DNA of 64,000 bases from JBCCFC01 sp965213595 (GCA_965213595.1 CBDBZO010000002.1:620001-684000); one strand, 5' to 3'. Shown: positions 25,608 to 34,241, counted from the stretch's first letter. Notes: generated from the letters alone by a model not told the origin. Translations and numbers: made by a program.

Positions 25608-26096
25608 ATGAGCAACAGCGCAATCACCACCAGAAAACTCGCCCAGCCCAGCGGTCTCTTTTTTGAGGAATTTGAGATCGGCGACAGCACCGAGAGCAGC
25701 GGGCGCACCATCACTGAGACGGACGTCGTCAACTTTGCCAGCTTGTCCGGCGATTGGAACCTGATTCACACGGATGCGGAGTACAGCGCGGAGCAGATGT
25801 TTGGCCAGCGCGTGGCGCACGGGCTGCTGATTCTGAGCATCGCCAGCGGCCTGGCGGTGCGCATGGGCTTTATGGCGGAAACGGTGCTCGCCTTTCGCGA
25901 AGTCAGCGAGTGGAAATTTTCCAAACCGGTTTTCATGGGGGACACCGTGCGCCTGCGCGTAACGGTCGACGACAAGAAGGCGATGCGGCGCGCGGGCGGC
26001 GGGCTGGTCTACTTCAAAGTAGAAGTGCTCAATCAGGCCGATGAGCTTTGCCAGCGGGGAATGTGGCAAATTTTATGCAAGAATCGCGAAGGATAA
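25608..26096 (+). CDS. MaoC-like hot-dog hydratase
   Basis: A 162-residue single hot-dog domain protein. The (R)-hydratase motif region is ASLSGDWNLIHTDAEYSAEQ, continuing MFGQRVAHGLLILSIASG, with the catalytic Asp and His. It hydrates enoyl-CoA (or related) double bonds; the pathway is not shown by neighbours. It lies just ahead of a JAMM protease gene (9-bp gap), so the two may be co-transcribed. Confidence 0.88.
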   Translation: MSNSAITTRKLAQPSGLFFEEFEIGDSTESSGRTITETDVVNFASLSGDWNLIHTDAEYSAEQMFGQRVAHGLLILSIASGLAVRMGFMAETVLAFREVSEWKFSKPVFMGDTVRLRVTVDDKKAMRRAGGGLVYFKVEVLNQADELCQRGMWQILCKNREG

Positions 26097-26104
26097 CGTT
26101 TCAG

Positions 26105-26719
26105 ATGACTCAACCCATCCATCTACCCCAAGCCGTCTACGACGCCATCATCGCCCACGCGCGCGAGGGCAAGCCGGAGGAAATTTGCGGCGTCCTGCGC
26201 GGGCGCGACAGCGAGGCGTTTGAGGCCATCCGCGGGCGCAATGTGGCGGCGGACAAGGTCAACAATTACGAGGTCGACCCGCAGACGCTGCTCAAGCAGT
26301 TTGCGTTTGAGGAGGCGGGCGAGCAGATGATGGGCATCTACCACTCGCACCCCGTCTCCGTCGCCCACCCCTCGGCGACGGACGCCTGGAACGCCCACTA
26401 CCCGGACAGCTACTACCTGATCTGCTCGCTCGAATTCGATGATGCGCCCGTTATTCGCGCCTTTCGCCTCCTGCCTACCTTTTTGGATGACGTTGACGCG
26501 CCGACGGTGAACGCGCTGCGGCAGATGGTCGAGCCGCGGGAGATTCGACCGGGGAGCCACATCTTTGCGCATTATGCGGAGAAGGAGATCGCGTTGCCGG
26601 AGGGCTTGGCGGAAATCGAGCCGCCGTTTTACTTGCTCGTGCGGCTGGATGAGCATGAACGGGAAGTTGTTGAAGCGAGGACGGTCGAAGTGCGCGAGCA
26701 CGAGGTGGCGGTGGTATAG
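26105..26719 (+). CDS. JAMM/MPN metalloprotease-like protein (M67)
   Basis: A 204-residue protein. The catalytic set is present: Glu in EEICGVLRGR (about residue 24), and HSHPVSVAHPSATD giving H-x-H-P-x7-S-x2-D (about residues 83-94). Bacterial JAMM proteins remove C-terminal tags from sulfur-carrier proteins or act on small conjugates. A C-terminal extension of about 75 residues follows the MPN domain. No ThiS/MoaD-like partner is next to it. Confidence 0.87.
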   Translation: MTQPIHLPQAVYDAIIAHAREGKPEEICGVLRGRDSEAFEAIRGRNVAADKVNNYEVDPQTLLKQFAFEEAGEQMMGIYHSHPVSVAHPSATDAWNAHYPDSYYLICSLEFDDAPVIRAFRLLPTFLDDVDAPTVNALRQMVEPREIRPGSHIFAHYAEKEIALPEGLAEIEPPFYLLVRLDEHEREVVEARTVEVREHEVAVV

Positions 26720-26766
26720 GTGCGGCGTCGGTTGTCATCAGTCACGCGCGAGAGCAAATCATTCGA

Positions 26767-27342
26767 TTATAGGTGGAACGGTGTGGCCGCAATCCGCCGC
26801 CAAAGCTCGCCATAGCGCGTGACCAACCCCTGTTCGTCGACTTCGAGGTCGGCGCTGAACCCACTGCGGAAGCTCTCGTAGCAATAGCGGCCCGTCGACA
26901 GCCGCGTGTAGCGCTGCGGCAGCGGCTCGACTGTCAATTCGGGAAAGCGCAGCCACGTGGCCGTCGTATCGTGACTGGACGCTTCGTCAAAGTCAAGGCG
27001 GCGAATGGGGAGAGTGTTGGTCGCAGGCGTAAAGCCGAGGTCGACGTCGACGCAGCCGCGGCAGGCGACGACCTCTTTGTCGTTGTGCCACCAGCGCTGC
27101 TCGCTATCTGCAATTAGCGTGATTTTGTAGTGCACGTCGCTCATCTGCACATCGATTGCAGCGTTCTTCGTTCGCCAACCAGCATCACACGTGACTTGGT
27201 ACTCGATGAAGGCGGGCTGTTCATCCAGCGCAAGCAGCACGGTTCCCGACAGGGAAAAACCATCATCTACTTGGTAAAGAGCGCAGTATTCGACGCTTGA
27301 TTCCCGCTTGCTTTTCCAAAGAACCGTACGTTGATGTTTCAT
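26767..27342 (-). CDS. Putative glycolipid-binding domain protein (DUF1089-like)
   Basis: A 191-residue protein with the family look of the putative glycolipid-binding group: KSKRESSVEYCALYQVDDGF, LIADSEQRWWHNDKEVVACR with CRGCVDVDLGFTPATNTLPI following, and the ending LSTGRYCYESFRSGFSADLE. No signal peptide. Its ATG overlaps the stop of the GNAT gene by 4 bp, so the two are coupled. Function is unproven. Confidence 0.78.
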   Translation of the reverse strand: MKHQRTVLWKSKRESSVEYCALYQVDDGFSLSGTVLLALDEQPAFIEYQVTCDAGWRTKNAAIDVQMSDVHYKITLIADSEQRWWHNDKEVVACRGCVDVDLGFTPATNTLPIRRLDFDEASSHDTTATWLRFPELTVEPLPQRYTRLSTGRYCYESFRSGFSADLEVDEQGLVTRYGELWRRIAATPFHL

Positions 27343-28184
27343 GATTCCTGCTCCAGCAGATAACACCACTCCCCCTCGACCCGTACACAATCGACTGCCG
27401 CGTAATTTGCGGCAAATGCCGTTTCCATCACCGCGCGCAGATGATGACGCCACGCCAGCGCCAGCAATGAATCGGCTCGCCGCAGCGCGCCAATGTCGCC
27501 CGGAATCGGCACGGCGACGGGCTCGCCGTCAAAATTCACCGCTGCGTCCACTGGCTCTAGCAGACCATCCTGCCGTTGTGTTGTCGGCAGCATCCGCCAG
27601 CTTTCAGCTCTCCCCGGCGCAAGCCCACCATTCTGCACTCCACATTCCGCACTCCGCACCCGCTCGCTGCGCAGCCACCAATCCACCTGGCAGCGATCGC
27701 TGGGCATTCCGCGGTTGATGGCGTCCGTCATCTCGCCGTAGACGTTGCGTTTGTAGGTGCGGCAGGTTGCGCCGAGCTTGCGCAGATTGAAAACGCCGTT
27801 GGCCGCAATCAGCGGATCGTACGTCCAGGTGACGTGTTCGGTCAGCCCCTGGGCCAGGATCGCGTCGCGCTGCGCCCACTTAAGCGCCGCGCCGATGCCC
27901 TGCCCCTGCCATGCCGGGTGCACGCCCGCGATGTGGCTGCAAACTTTGAGCGCGCCCGCTTTTGTTGTCCCCAACCACCAGAAGACCGCGCCAACCAGGC
28001 CGCCCGTCTCCTCCGGCCCTTCGTCGGCATAGGCCCCAAGCAGCCCGCCCCCATTCTGCGCCACGGTGATCAACACGTGAATCGGCACGATCCCCGTCTC
28101 GCTGCCGCCCCAGATAATGCGTTCAAGCGCCTGAAAGTGGGTGCAGCCGGGGAAATCGGTGATGGAGCCGAGGGTGTAGGACAT
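27339..28184 (-). CDS. GNAT-type acetyltransferase
   Basis: A 281-residue protein of the predicted-acetyltransferase type with long C-terminal extension. The acetyl-CoA site is VCSHIAGVHPAWQGQGIGAA (Q/R-x-x-G-x-G/A); LTEHVTWTYDPL and NLRKLGATCRTYKRNVYG follow. Near residue 185-197 the protein contains VRSAECGVQNGG, which is encoded by a hairpin-repeat arm (27632-27664) and is probably an insertion into the linker. The start at 28184 lies just after a repeat-filled stretch. Confidence 0.82.
   Translation of the reverse strand: MSYTLGSITDFPGCTHFQALERIIWGGSETGIVPIHVLITVAQNGGGLLGAYADEGPEETGGLVGAVFWWLGTTKAGALKVCSHIAGVHPAWQGQGIGAALKWAQRDAILAQGLTEHVTWTYDPLIAANGVFNLRKLGATCRTYKRNVYGEMTDAINRGMPSDRCQVDWWLRSERVRSAECGVQNGGLAPGRAESWRMLPTTQRQDGLLEPVDAAVNFDGEPVAVPIPGDIGALRRADSLLALAWRHHLRAVMETAFAANYAAVDCVRVEGEWCYLLEQES
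27632..27664. repeat. Repeat arm inside the GNAT gene
   Basis: On the minus strand GAGTGCGGAGTGCGGAATGT continues GGAGTGCAGAATGG, a stretch built from the same kind of short words as the GTGCGTGG hairpins. It is in frame and encodes VRSAECGVQNGG. Confidence 0.5.
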
Positions 28185-28310
28185 GCGAGGGAAGTGGAAT
28201 TGGTTGGACGAAATTAGTGATTGGTAATTAGTAAGCGGTGATTGGAAAGCCTTGCACCCGGCCCAGTTACCAGTTACCAATCTCTAGGTTCCGTTGATAA
28301 TTGAGAATTG

Positions 28311-28400
28311 GCCCTCACCCCCGGCTCCTCTCCCATCCTGGGAGAGGGGAGGACGAGGCTCCCTTCCCCCACGCGTGGGGGAAGGGCTGGGGATGGGGGC
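28311..28400. repeat. CTCCCC-GGGGAG type inverted repeat
   Basis: Nested hairpins: CCCTCACCCCCGGCTCCTCT with its mirror CTGGGGATGGGGG, and an inner CCCACGCGTGGGG. It lies between the converging ends of transcription of the GNAT gene start and the L,D-transpeptidase gene end. Confidence 0.65.
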
Positions 28401-28447
28401 GTGCTCGACCTCCCCACCAAGCTCATTTAGCAAAATGTCAACGGAAT

Positions 28448-29980
28448 CTAATCAATTATGTGCACGGGCATCCCCAAGTATGCCGCCTCAAACAAAATCG
28501 CTGCGTCCTCGTCCGACAGCATGGCGCAGCCGTAGGTAGCGGGCTGGCCGATGAGCCCTTCCCAGATTTTTTCGCCGGTTGTATAAATTTCGGGCAGGCC
28601 GTGGATGCCGTTCTCGTAGGGGCCGTTGTCGTAGATGCCAAGCCAGAAGGGCATGTCCAGATCGAAGGGCTCGCTGCGGGCGACTTCGAGCTTGGTCTTC
28701 ACTTGAAAATCGCCGTAGCGGGTGCGGTAGTCGCCGTAGCCGGTGGAGCAGGGCCACTCGTGGGCGACGCGCTCGCCGCGGTAGAGCCAGCACTGCTGTC
28801 GACTGATGCTGACGATGAAGCGCGTGCCGGACTGGGGCACGGGCGGCGTCTCGACCGGAATCGCCGCCACGCCGTAGGGAATCTCCAACTCCATCCCCGG
28901 AACGGCCTCAGCGGCGCTCGCCAGGTCGTTGTACTCGATCAGCGCCGTCTCGGTGCTGTCGAAGCGCGCGGCAATTTCGGCCAGCGATTCGCCCGGCTTG
29001 ATCGTGTAGTAGTAGAAGCCGCCCCGCGCCGCGAGCACGGCCCCACCCTGCTGCTCCAGCGCCTCGACGGCTGCCGCATCCGGAATCGTTAGCACCTGGC
29101 CCACGAAAATGGCGTCCGGGTTGCCGATGCCGTTAAAGCGCATCAGCTCGACCAGGAAGAGGTCGTTGCGTTCGGCGATCACGCTCAGGCTGTCGCCGGG
29201 CTGGACGGTGTACGTCTCGGCGGCCTCGTCGACGATCTCGTTGAGGGCCGCGCTGCGCAGCGTTTCGCTCGAAGCGGGGATGATGAGTTCGGCCCCCACG
29301 CGCAGAAAGTTGTCCCTGCGTAGGCCGTTGAGCGAGCGCAGCGCGTCGGCATCCACGCCGTAAACGGCGGCAATGCCGCTGATGGTGTCGCCGCTGGAGA
29401 CGGTGTGGACGGCGTTGAGCGAGTAGGCGCTGGATTCCGCAGGGGGGCGCTCGGTGGTGCTGTCTACCGTTTCGGTCGCAGCGGTGGATGACGCTGGCGT
29501 CTCGCTGGCGCTGAGGGTGGGCGTGGCGCTGGCCGTTGCGGTCAACACGACGGCGGCGGTTGGCGTTTCCGTTCGGGAAATAATGTCGGCGGCATCGGTT
29601 GGTGCATCGCGCACTGCGTCGCTGATTGGGTTGCTCGCCGTGAGCGTCGCCGTCTCGGAGAGCGTGGTCGTGTTGGTCGGTGCGCTGGTTGCCGCTGCTT
29701 CGGGGATGGGCAGCGTCAGCGTTTGGCCGATGTAGATGGCGTTGGGCGTGAGGATGCCGTTGAGCGCCATCAGCTGGCGCATGTCGACCTCGTACTGCTC
29801 GGCGATTTCGCTCAGGGTTTCGCCCGCCGCCACGGCATGGGTCGCGGGCGGCGCGTCGACCTGCGCCCGGCTGGCGGGCGCTGCAATGACGAATAGCGCC
29901 AGCGTGGTTGCCAGCGCTGCCAGGAAAATCACCAAGCGCCTGGCTGGGCGGGGCTGTAAAAAGAGGTGGGGAAGGCTCAT
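28448..29980 (-). CDS. LysM-repeat protein with an L,D-transpeptidase (YkuD) domain
   Basis: About 510 residues, exported by an N-terminal signal (RLVIFLAALATTLALFVIAA, cut after SRA). Four LysM peptidoglycan-binding repeats follow: THAVAAGETLSEIAEQY, HTVSSGDTISGIAAVY, YTVQPGDSLSVIAERN and YTIKPGESLAEIAARF, with a Thr/Ala-rich linker after the first. The C-terminal YkuD domain has the HG in NGIHGLPEIYTTG and the catalytic cysteine in ATYGCAMLSDEDA; the usual SxGCxR is changed to TYGCAM. It probably cross-links or attaches to the cell wall. Confidence 0.9.
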   Translation of the reverse strand: MSLPHLFLQPRPARRLVIFLAALATTLALFVIAAPASRAQVDAPPATHAVAAGETLSEIAEQYEVDMRQLMALNGILTPNAIYIGQTLTLPIPEAAATSAPTNTTTLSETATLTASNPISDAVRDAPTDAADIISRTETPTAAVVLTATASATPTLSASETPASSTAATETVDSTTERPPAESSAYSLNAVHTVSSGDTISGIAAVYGVDADALRSLNGLRRDNFLRVGAELIIPASSETLRSAALNEIVDEAAETYTVQPGDSLSVIAERNDLFLVELMRFNGIGNPDAIFVGQVLTIPDAAAVEALEQQGGAVLAARGGFYYYTIKPGESLAEIAARFDSTETALIEYNDLASAAEAVPGMELEIPYGVAAIPVETPPVPQSGTRFIVSISRQQCWLYRGERVAHEWPCSTGYGDYRTRYGDFQVKTKLEVARSEPFDLDMPFWLGIYDNGPYENGIHGLPEIYTTGEKIWEGLIGQPATYGCAMLSDEDAAILFEAAYLGMPVHIID

Positions 29981-30101
29981 AAAAGATGGCTCGAAAGCGG
30001 TGCTTTCTACCGCTGGTCTACGTGGCAAGCAGCGTACCACAAGCGGACGGCTTGTCAAGTAGGTAGGAAAACAGAAATGTGATAGGATGAAAGATAGTCA
30101 C

Positions 30102-30165
30102 AGTGATCGTCACCGTCCAAGAATAGACGGTTTGCCCAACCAGGTAGCGGACGCTGATTATCACT
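30102..30165. repeat. GTGAC-GTCAC hairpin repeat, copy 1
   Basis: AGTGATCGTCACCGTCC on the left and GGACGCTGATTATCACT on the right, about 30 bp apart. It directly precedes copy 2. Confidence 0.65.
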
Positions 30166-30196
30166 TTTGGTGATCTTTTTGTTTGCCGCGAAGAAA

Positions 30197-30260
30197 AGTG
30201 ACGATCACGGCCTGAGCGAAGTTGGGTCTGTCTTTGTTGTCCTAGGCCGTGACGGTCACT
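30197..30260. repeat. GTGAC-GTCAC hairpin repeat, copy 2
   Basis: AGTGACGATCACGGCCT and AGGCCGTGACGGTCACT are a near-perfect inverted pair with a 30-bp loop. Other copies are at 47171-47234 and 56582-56651. Confidence 0.75.
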
Positions 30261-30301
30261 AGCAAGCTCGCTCCGGTCTACTGACAGCAGTCAATCGTTG
30301 A

Positions 30302-30346
30302 ACAAGAGAAGGGCGCTGAGCAAGATACTCAGCGCCCTTCTCTTGT
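30302..30346 (-). terminator. Long perfect hairpin, probable transcript end of the aminopeptidase gene
   Basis: ACAAGAGAAGGGCGCTGAG (30302-30320) pairs without mismatch with 30328-30346 across a 7-base loop. It lies about 200 bp beyond the stop of the minus-strand aminopeptidase. There is no clear U-run on either side, so it may be a processing or stabilising hairpin rather than a Rho-independent terminator. Confidence 0.55.
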
Positions 30347-30550
30347 GTCCAATCCATTTGCTGCTAAGAAACGCTCTGTAGTGGTGCAGGTCAGCGGAGA
30401 GGCCAAATTTTGTTACTTCCGTGAAAATGGAAATGACAAGACTAACACGGCGCTTCGGATTTCGAGGGGTTGGGCAACACGAGCTAGGCCAGCGGCGGCT
30501 GAAATCCTGTCGAAGCCAGAGCGAGTCAACCCTCAGAATTTCCAAAGAGC

Positions 30551-31654
30551 CTAAATCACAAACTCCCCATCCCGATACAGCAGCTCCCCATCCACCGTGA
30601 TCTCGCTCTGCTCGCGCATGTCGCAGATCATGTCCCAGTGGACGGCGGAGTGGTTGGTGCTGCCCGTCTCCGGGTAGCCGGCGCCGACGGCCATGTGCAG
30701 CGTGCCGCCGATCTTTTCGTCGTACAAAATTGATTTGGTGAATTTTTGGATTTGGTAATTCGTGCCCAGCGCGAATTCGCCCAGGTAGCGCGCGCCGGGG
30801 TCTTTGTCGAGCTGGCTGAGCAGGAAGGCTTCGTTCTTCCTGGCGCTCGCCTCCACGACTTTGCCATCCGCAAAGCGCAGCTCAATCCCCTCGACTTCGC
30901 GCCCCTCGCGGATGGCCGGGTAGGAAAAGCGCACCCAGCCCTCGACAGAATCCTCCACCGGGCCGGTGAAGACTTCGCCGCTGGGCATGTTGCGCTTGCC
31001 GTCCGAGTTGATCCAGGTGCGCCCCCGCAGCGACAGGCTCATGTCGATGTTTGGCCCCTTCACGACCAGCCGGTCGCGCCCGTCCAGCCAGTCGACAATT
31101 TTCTGCTGCTCGTCGTGAACGCGGGTCCAGTTGGCGACGGGATCGTCGGTGTCGGCAAAGGTCGCGCCGTAGACGAAATCCTCGTATTCGCTGAGGCTCA
31201 TATCGGCCTCCTGGGCGTAGGCGGGGCAGGGGAATTGGGTGCCGACCCAGCGGTGGTTGCCCGCGGCGGTGCGCTGCATCACGCTGCGCTGGATTTTGGG
31301 GTGCGTCTGGCCAAAGAAGGGCTTGTGGTCACGCGCGAAGTTGGTCAAGCTGCGCGTGTTGCTGACGGCGCGAATGCCGATGCGCACGTCCAGCCCCTCC
31401 ATCATCGCCTCGTCCGCCGGCGAGAGCCAGTCGAGAATTTCGTCGCTGGCGTGGCGGGCGAGCAGCTCGTCCATCTCGTCCGTGTAAAGCTGCACGGTCG
31501 GCCTGCCGCCCGCCCGCAGCACCTTTTCCAGCGTGGCGTGCACCAGCGGCAGCGCCAGCACGTGCCCCTTAATCAGCACCCAGTCGCCGGGCTGCACTCT
31601 CGTCGAATAGCCGACGAGGATGTCGGCCAGCTTGTCGATGCGTGGATCGCTCAT
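30551..31654 (-). CDS. M29-family metallo-aminopeptidase
   Basis: A 367-residue thermophilic-type aminopeptidase (AmpS/PepS-like). It begins DPRIDKLADILVGYSTRVQPGDWV; metal ligands and family motifs appear in GEVFTGPVEDSVEGWVRF (Glu), ARKNEAFLLSQLD, GARYLGEFALGTN (Glu), LHMAVGAGYPETG (His) and SAVHWDMICDM (His, Asp). It removes N-terminal residues from peptides in the cytosol. The ATG at 31654 has AAGGA nine bases upstream; a TTGTCG-17-TACAAT promoter lies at 31692-31720. Confidence 0.93.
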   Translation of the reverse strand: MSDPRIDKLADILVGYSTRVQPGDWVLIKGHVLALPLVHATLEKVLRAGGRPTVQLYTDEMDELLARHASDEILDWLSPADEAMMEGLDVRIGIRAVSNTRSLTNFARDHKPFFGQTHPKIQRSVMQRTAAGNHRWVGTQFPCPAYAQEADMSLSEYEDFVYGATFADTDDPVANWTRVHDEQQKIVDWLDGRDRLVVKGPNIDMSLSLRGRTWINSDGKRNMPSGEVFTGPVEDSVEGWVRFSYPAIREGREVEGIELRFADGKVVEASARKNEAFLLSQLDKDPGARYLGEFALGTNYQIQKFTKSILYDEKIGGTLHMAVGAGYPETGSTNHSAVHWDMICDMREQSEITVDGELLYRDGEFVI

Positions 31655-31691
31655 GGTTCGGTCCTTCCTGAAAGTTTGGTAGAATGAGCAC

Positions 31692-31720
31692 ATTGTACAG
31701 GCGTCCACCCAAAACGACAA
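31692..31720 (-). promoter_or_regulatory. Promoter of the aminopeptidase gene
   Basis: On the minus strand TTGTCG (31715-31720) and TACAAT (31692-31697) with a 17-bp spacer, about 40 bp ahead of the ATG. Confidence 0.65.
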
Positions 31721-31824
31721 CGCCCCGCCGCATCCGGCCTAAAAAATTCGCGTACTTCCGGTGTCTCCGCGTCTTAAAATTTTTGTGGGACGCGGAAGGA
31801 CGCAAATCACAAAATTCACTGCTT

Positions 31825-32355
31825 ATGCTTGTTCTCCTCTTTGCTATCGTCCTGCTGCTTGCGGTAGCTTTGTTGATTTTGTCACAGCGTCTGCGCAGTC
31901 AGGCGGGGCTTCCCGCTGGTCGCGTCGTCTACAGCGACACGGGCACGCGGCGCGAGATCGAGCGCCCGCTGATTAGCCGTCGCCACGGGCTGGTGGGCAA
32001 GCCAGACTATTTGCTCGACGTGCGTAAAGGGTTGCGCAGAGCGACGATTCCCGTCGAAGTCAAAAGCAGCCGACGCCCGCCAACGCCCCACGCCAGCCAC
32101 ATTTTACAGCTGGCCACCTACTGTCTGCTGGTGGAAGAGACGACTGGCCAGCGCCCGCCGCACGGCCTGCTGCGCTACGCCGACGCCACCCTCGAAATCC
32201 CCTACACCCGCGCGCTGCGCCGCCAGGTTCTGCAGTCGGCGGCGGACATTCGGCAGGCGCGGACGGCAAGCAACGTTCATCGCCAGCACGGGGAGGCGGG
32301 TCGCTGCCGGGGCTGTGGCTATCGAGAGGCGTGTGGAGAGGAGCCGCTGGCGTGA
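31825..32355 (+). CDS. Membrane-tethered Cas4-like (Dna2/RecB-type) nuclease
   Basis: 176 residues. The N-terminus is a membrane helix (LVLLFAIVLLLAVALLIL, residues 2-19). The rest is a PD-(D/E)XK nuclease core: GKPDYLLDV gives the Asp, IPVEVKSSRRP the Glu-x-Lys, and HILQLATYCLLVEETTG the motif with Gln and Tyr. The C-terminus CRGCGYREAC holds three of the four cysteines that bind the iron-sulfur cluster in Cas4; the early cysteine is not visible. No CRISPR array or other cas gene is nearby. A house-keeping or repair role at the membrane is possible. Confidence 0.83.
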   Translation: MLVLLFAIVLLLAVALLILSQRLRSQAGLPAGRVVYSDTGTRREIERPLISRRHGLVGKPDYLLDVRKGLRRATIPVEVKSSRRPPTPHASHILQLATYCLLVEETTGQRPPHGLLRYADATLEIPYTRALRRQVLQSAADIRQARTASNVHRQHGEAGRCRGCGYREACGEEPLA

Positions 32356-32595
32356 TTGTAAAGGGTTCAGCGCATTGTTGAAGATGGAGAGCAACTATTC
32401 AATTCTGGCCCGAACTCTCTGCGACTACGGACTAATCGGCTCCCCTCTTCCATCCTGGGAGAGGGGCCGGGGGTGAGGGCTAAATTGTAAATGGTGAACA
32501 AAAAAGCCATCCTCACGAGAGTCGACCTCTTCTCATTCACCATTAGCAATCCACCATTCACCATTTTCTGGCCCATACACAAGAAGTCATCTGCT
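32356..32595. other. Repeat-bearing gap
   Basis: It has a CTCCCC-GGGGAG hairpin at 32439-32480 and an inverted pair GTAAATGGTGAAC / TTCACCATTAGC...CACCATTCACCATT at about 32487-32570. No gene. Confidence 0.55.
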
Positions 32596-33735
32596 TTAGA
32601 TACTAACGCGGTCGTTCTGCCTCAGCGCGGGCAACGCTGAGGGAATAGACGGCGTTTGCAGCCGGGCGCCAAAATCCAGCAGGGCACGCGTCAGCCGACG
32701 GGTTTGCTCGAAGGTGTGGGTATCGAGATCGACGGCGAGGGCGGGCGTGGGGAGCGCATCGCGGATTACTTCGTCCACCGGGGCGATGACGCAGCCGTCC
32801 AGCAGCGGCGCATAGCGGTCGGCAAAGGTGAGCGGGCTGGCGTAGTGGCCCAGTTCGCGCATCAGCTTGCCCAGCGGCGCATCAAAATCTTTGCCCGTTT
32901 CGAGCGGGCTGACGAAGAGCACCGGGGCGGGATGCTGAATGAGCAGGCGACGCAGCGCGGGCAGCGCCAGCAGCGAATCCAGCCACAGGTAAGGATTATC
33001 CACACAGATCAGCACCAGCTGCGCTTGGTGCAGCGCTTGAAGCACGGCCGGGCTGGGCTGGGCCGCGGGCGCGCCGAGGAAGGAAATATCAAAGACAACG
33101 GGCTCGTGCTCCCGGCGCAGGGCGTAATGGGCAAAGGGCAGATCGCCCTCGTCCGTGTGCAGAAGCGTCTGCACGAGCGCATCGCTGGCGGGCAGCAGCG
33201 CGCTGGGGATGCCAAAGGAGCGCCGCAGCCTGTCGCTGATCGTCGAGAGCGAGAGCCCCTCGCGCCGCCACTGCGTGCGCCGCAGCGCCACCGCCAGCTC
33301 GCGATCGCTCAGCGCGAGCCAATCTTCGCCACCCAGCTGGTCCATCGCCTCCAGCACGCCAAAGCTCTCCCCCCGCCGACCTTCCGCACCGCCCCAGCCG
33401 CTGGCTGCCGCCAGGTAGAACATGGCCCCGTCCAGCTGCGGCGAAACGTGCAGCCCCCAGTGATCAAAATCGTCGCTGGCCGTGGCGACAACGGTGAGCG
33501 CACCGGGCGCGAGCTCGGCCTGCAGCCCGGCGGCGATGCGCGCCCCGCCTTCACCGCCCACCAGCGCCACGACATGGTTCAGCGCGGGTGGCAGTTGGGT
33601 CGACGCGGCGGGCGGTGGGGTCGTCGGCTGCCGCGTCGGCTGGCCCCAGCGGGGGCTCCACAGCCGGTTGGCAATAGAGGCGGCGGGTGGCTGCGGCGAC
33701 AGCGGGGCCGCGGGTCGGGTTGTCGATTCGGACAT
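32596..33735 (-). CDS. cofD: CofD-type 2-phospho-L-lactate transferase (F420 biosynthesis)
   Basis: About 379 residues. The CofD core starts near residue 50 after a Pro/Ala-rich N-terminal extension: VVALVGGEGGARIAAGLQAE, then TASDDFDHWGLHVSPQLDGA, WLALSDRELAVALRRTQWRR and FAHYALRREHEPVV. CofD joins an activated phospho-lactate (or related three-carbon unit) to FO to give F420-0. No other F420 gene is in the window. The stretch before residue 50 is unusual for the family; the ATG at 33735 is the best start seen. Confidence 0.9.
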   Translation of the reverse strand: MSESTTRPAAPLSPQPPAASIANRLWSPRWGQPTRQPTTPPPAASTQLPPALNHVVALVGGEGGARIAAGLQAELAPGALTVVATASDDFDHWGLHVSPQLDGAMFYLAAASGWGGAEGRRGESFGVLEAMDQLGGEDWLALSDRELAVALRRTQWRREGLSLSTISDRLRRSFGIPSALLPASDALVQTLLHTDEGDLPFAHYALRREHEPVVFDISFLGAPAAQPSPAVLQALHQAQLVLICVDNPYLWLDSLLALPALRRLLIQHPAPVLFVSPLETGKDFDAPLGKLMRELGHYASPLTFADRYAPLLDGCVIAPVDEVIRDALPTPALAVDLDTHTFEQTRRLTRALLDFGARLQTPSIPSALPALRQNDRVSI

Positions 33736-33913
33736 CGGTGAACTTCCGGCGTGGATAGTGGACAAGGCGTCCCGGCGAGCGATGGCAAGATTATACCACG
33801 ATGAAGCTCGCATAAAAATTCCGAGTGCTTCCTTGCGCTTTGACGCGGCCCGCGGCTCATTGTACACTAACAACTCATTTTAGCACTACTAAAGCTGGAA
33901 ATTGACAAACCCC

Positions 33914-34216
33914 ATGATTCGATTTCTTCTCCACGCCGGGCTGGCTGCCGGTACGCTGCCGCCCTTTCTGCGCTGGGGCGGCGGCCAGATCGAGCGGCGG
34001 ATCGACCGGATGCAGGCGCAGTCCTTTAATACGCCGGGCGTTGGCTCGCCGATCTCGCCGCCGCTGGTGATCGGCGCGCTGGTGCTGGTGGCCGGCCAGT
34101 GGTGGCTCGGTCGACGCGTGCTGCGGCTGGCCTGGTGGCAGGCGCTGTTTAGCCTGCTGCTCGGCGGCGGTGCGGGCGGGGCCATCTTTGCGCTCCAGCG
34201 CCAAAGCCGGCCGTAG
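33914..34216 (+). CDS. Small membrane protein of unknown function
   Basis: 100 residues with two likely membrane segments (PLVIGALVLVAGQWWLG and WWQALFSLLLGGGAGGAIFAL). The ATG at 33914 is preferred to a TTG at 33902. It lies 25 bp ahead of the DUF3891 gene on the same strand and is divergent from cofD. No motif recognised. Confidence 0.6.
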   Translation: MIRFLLHAGLAAGTLPPFLRWGGGQIERRIDRMQAQSFNTPGVGSPISPPLVIGALVLVAGQWWLGRRVLRLAWWQALFSLLLGGGAGGAIFALQRQSRP

Positions 34217-34241
34217 CCCCGTCTCGCTCAAAGCCCTTCCC

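Larger units (their letters stand above)
29981..30550. other. Non-coding gap with several hairpins
   Basis: 570 bp without a gene. It has two GTGAC-type hairpins (30102-30165, 30197-30260) and a perfect 19-bp stem (30302-30346). The stretch 30347-30550 shows nothing recognisable. Confidence 0.65.

Noticed and set aside
32990..33012. TTATCCACA, a perfect DnaA-box word
   Set aside because: It is a single copy inside cofD, with no cluster of boxes or AT-rich unwinding region, so it is no evidence for an origin.
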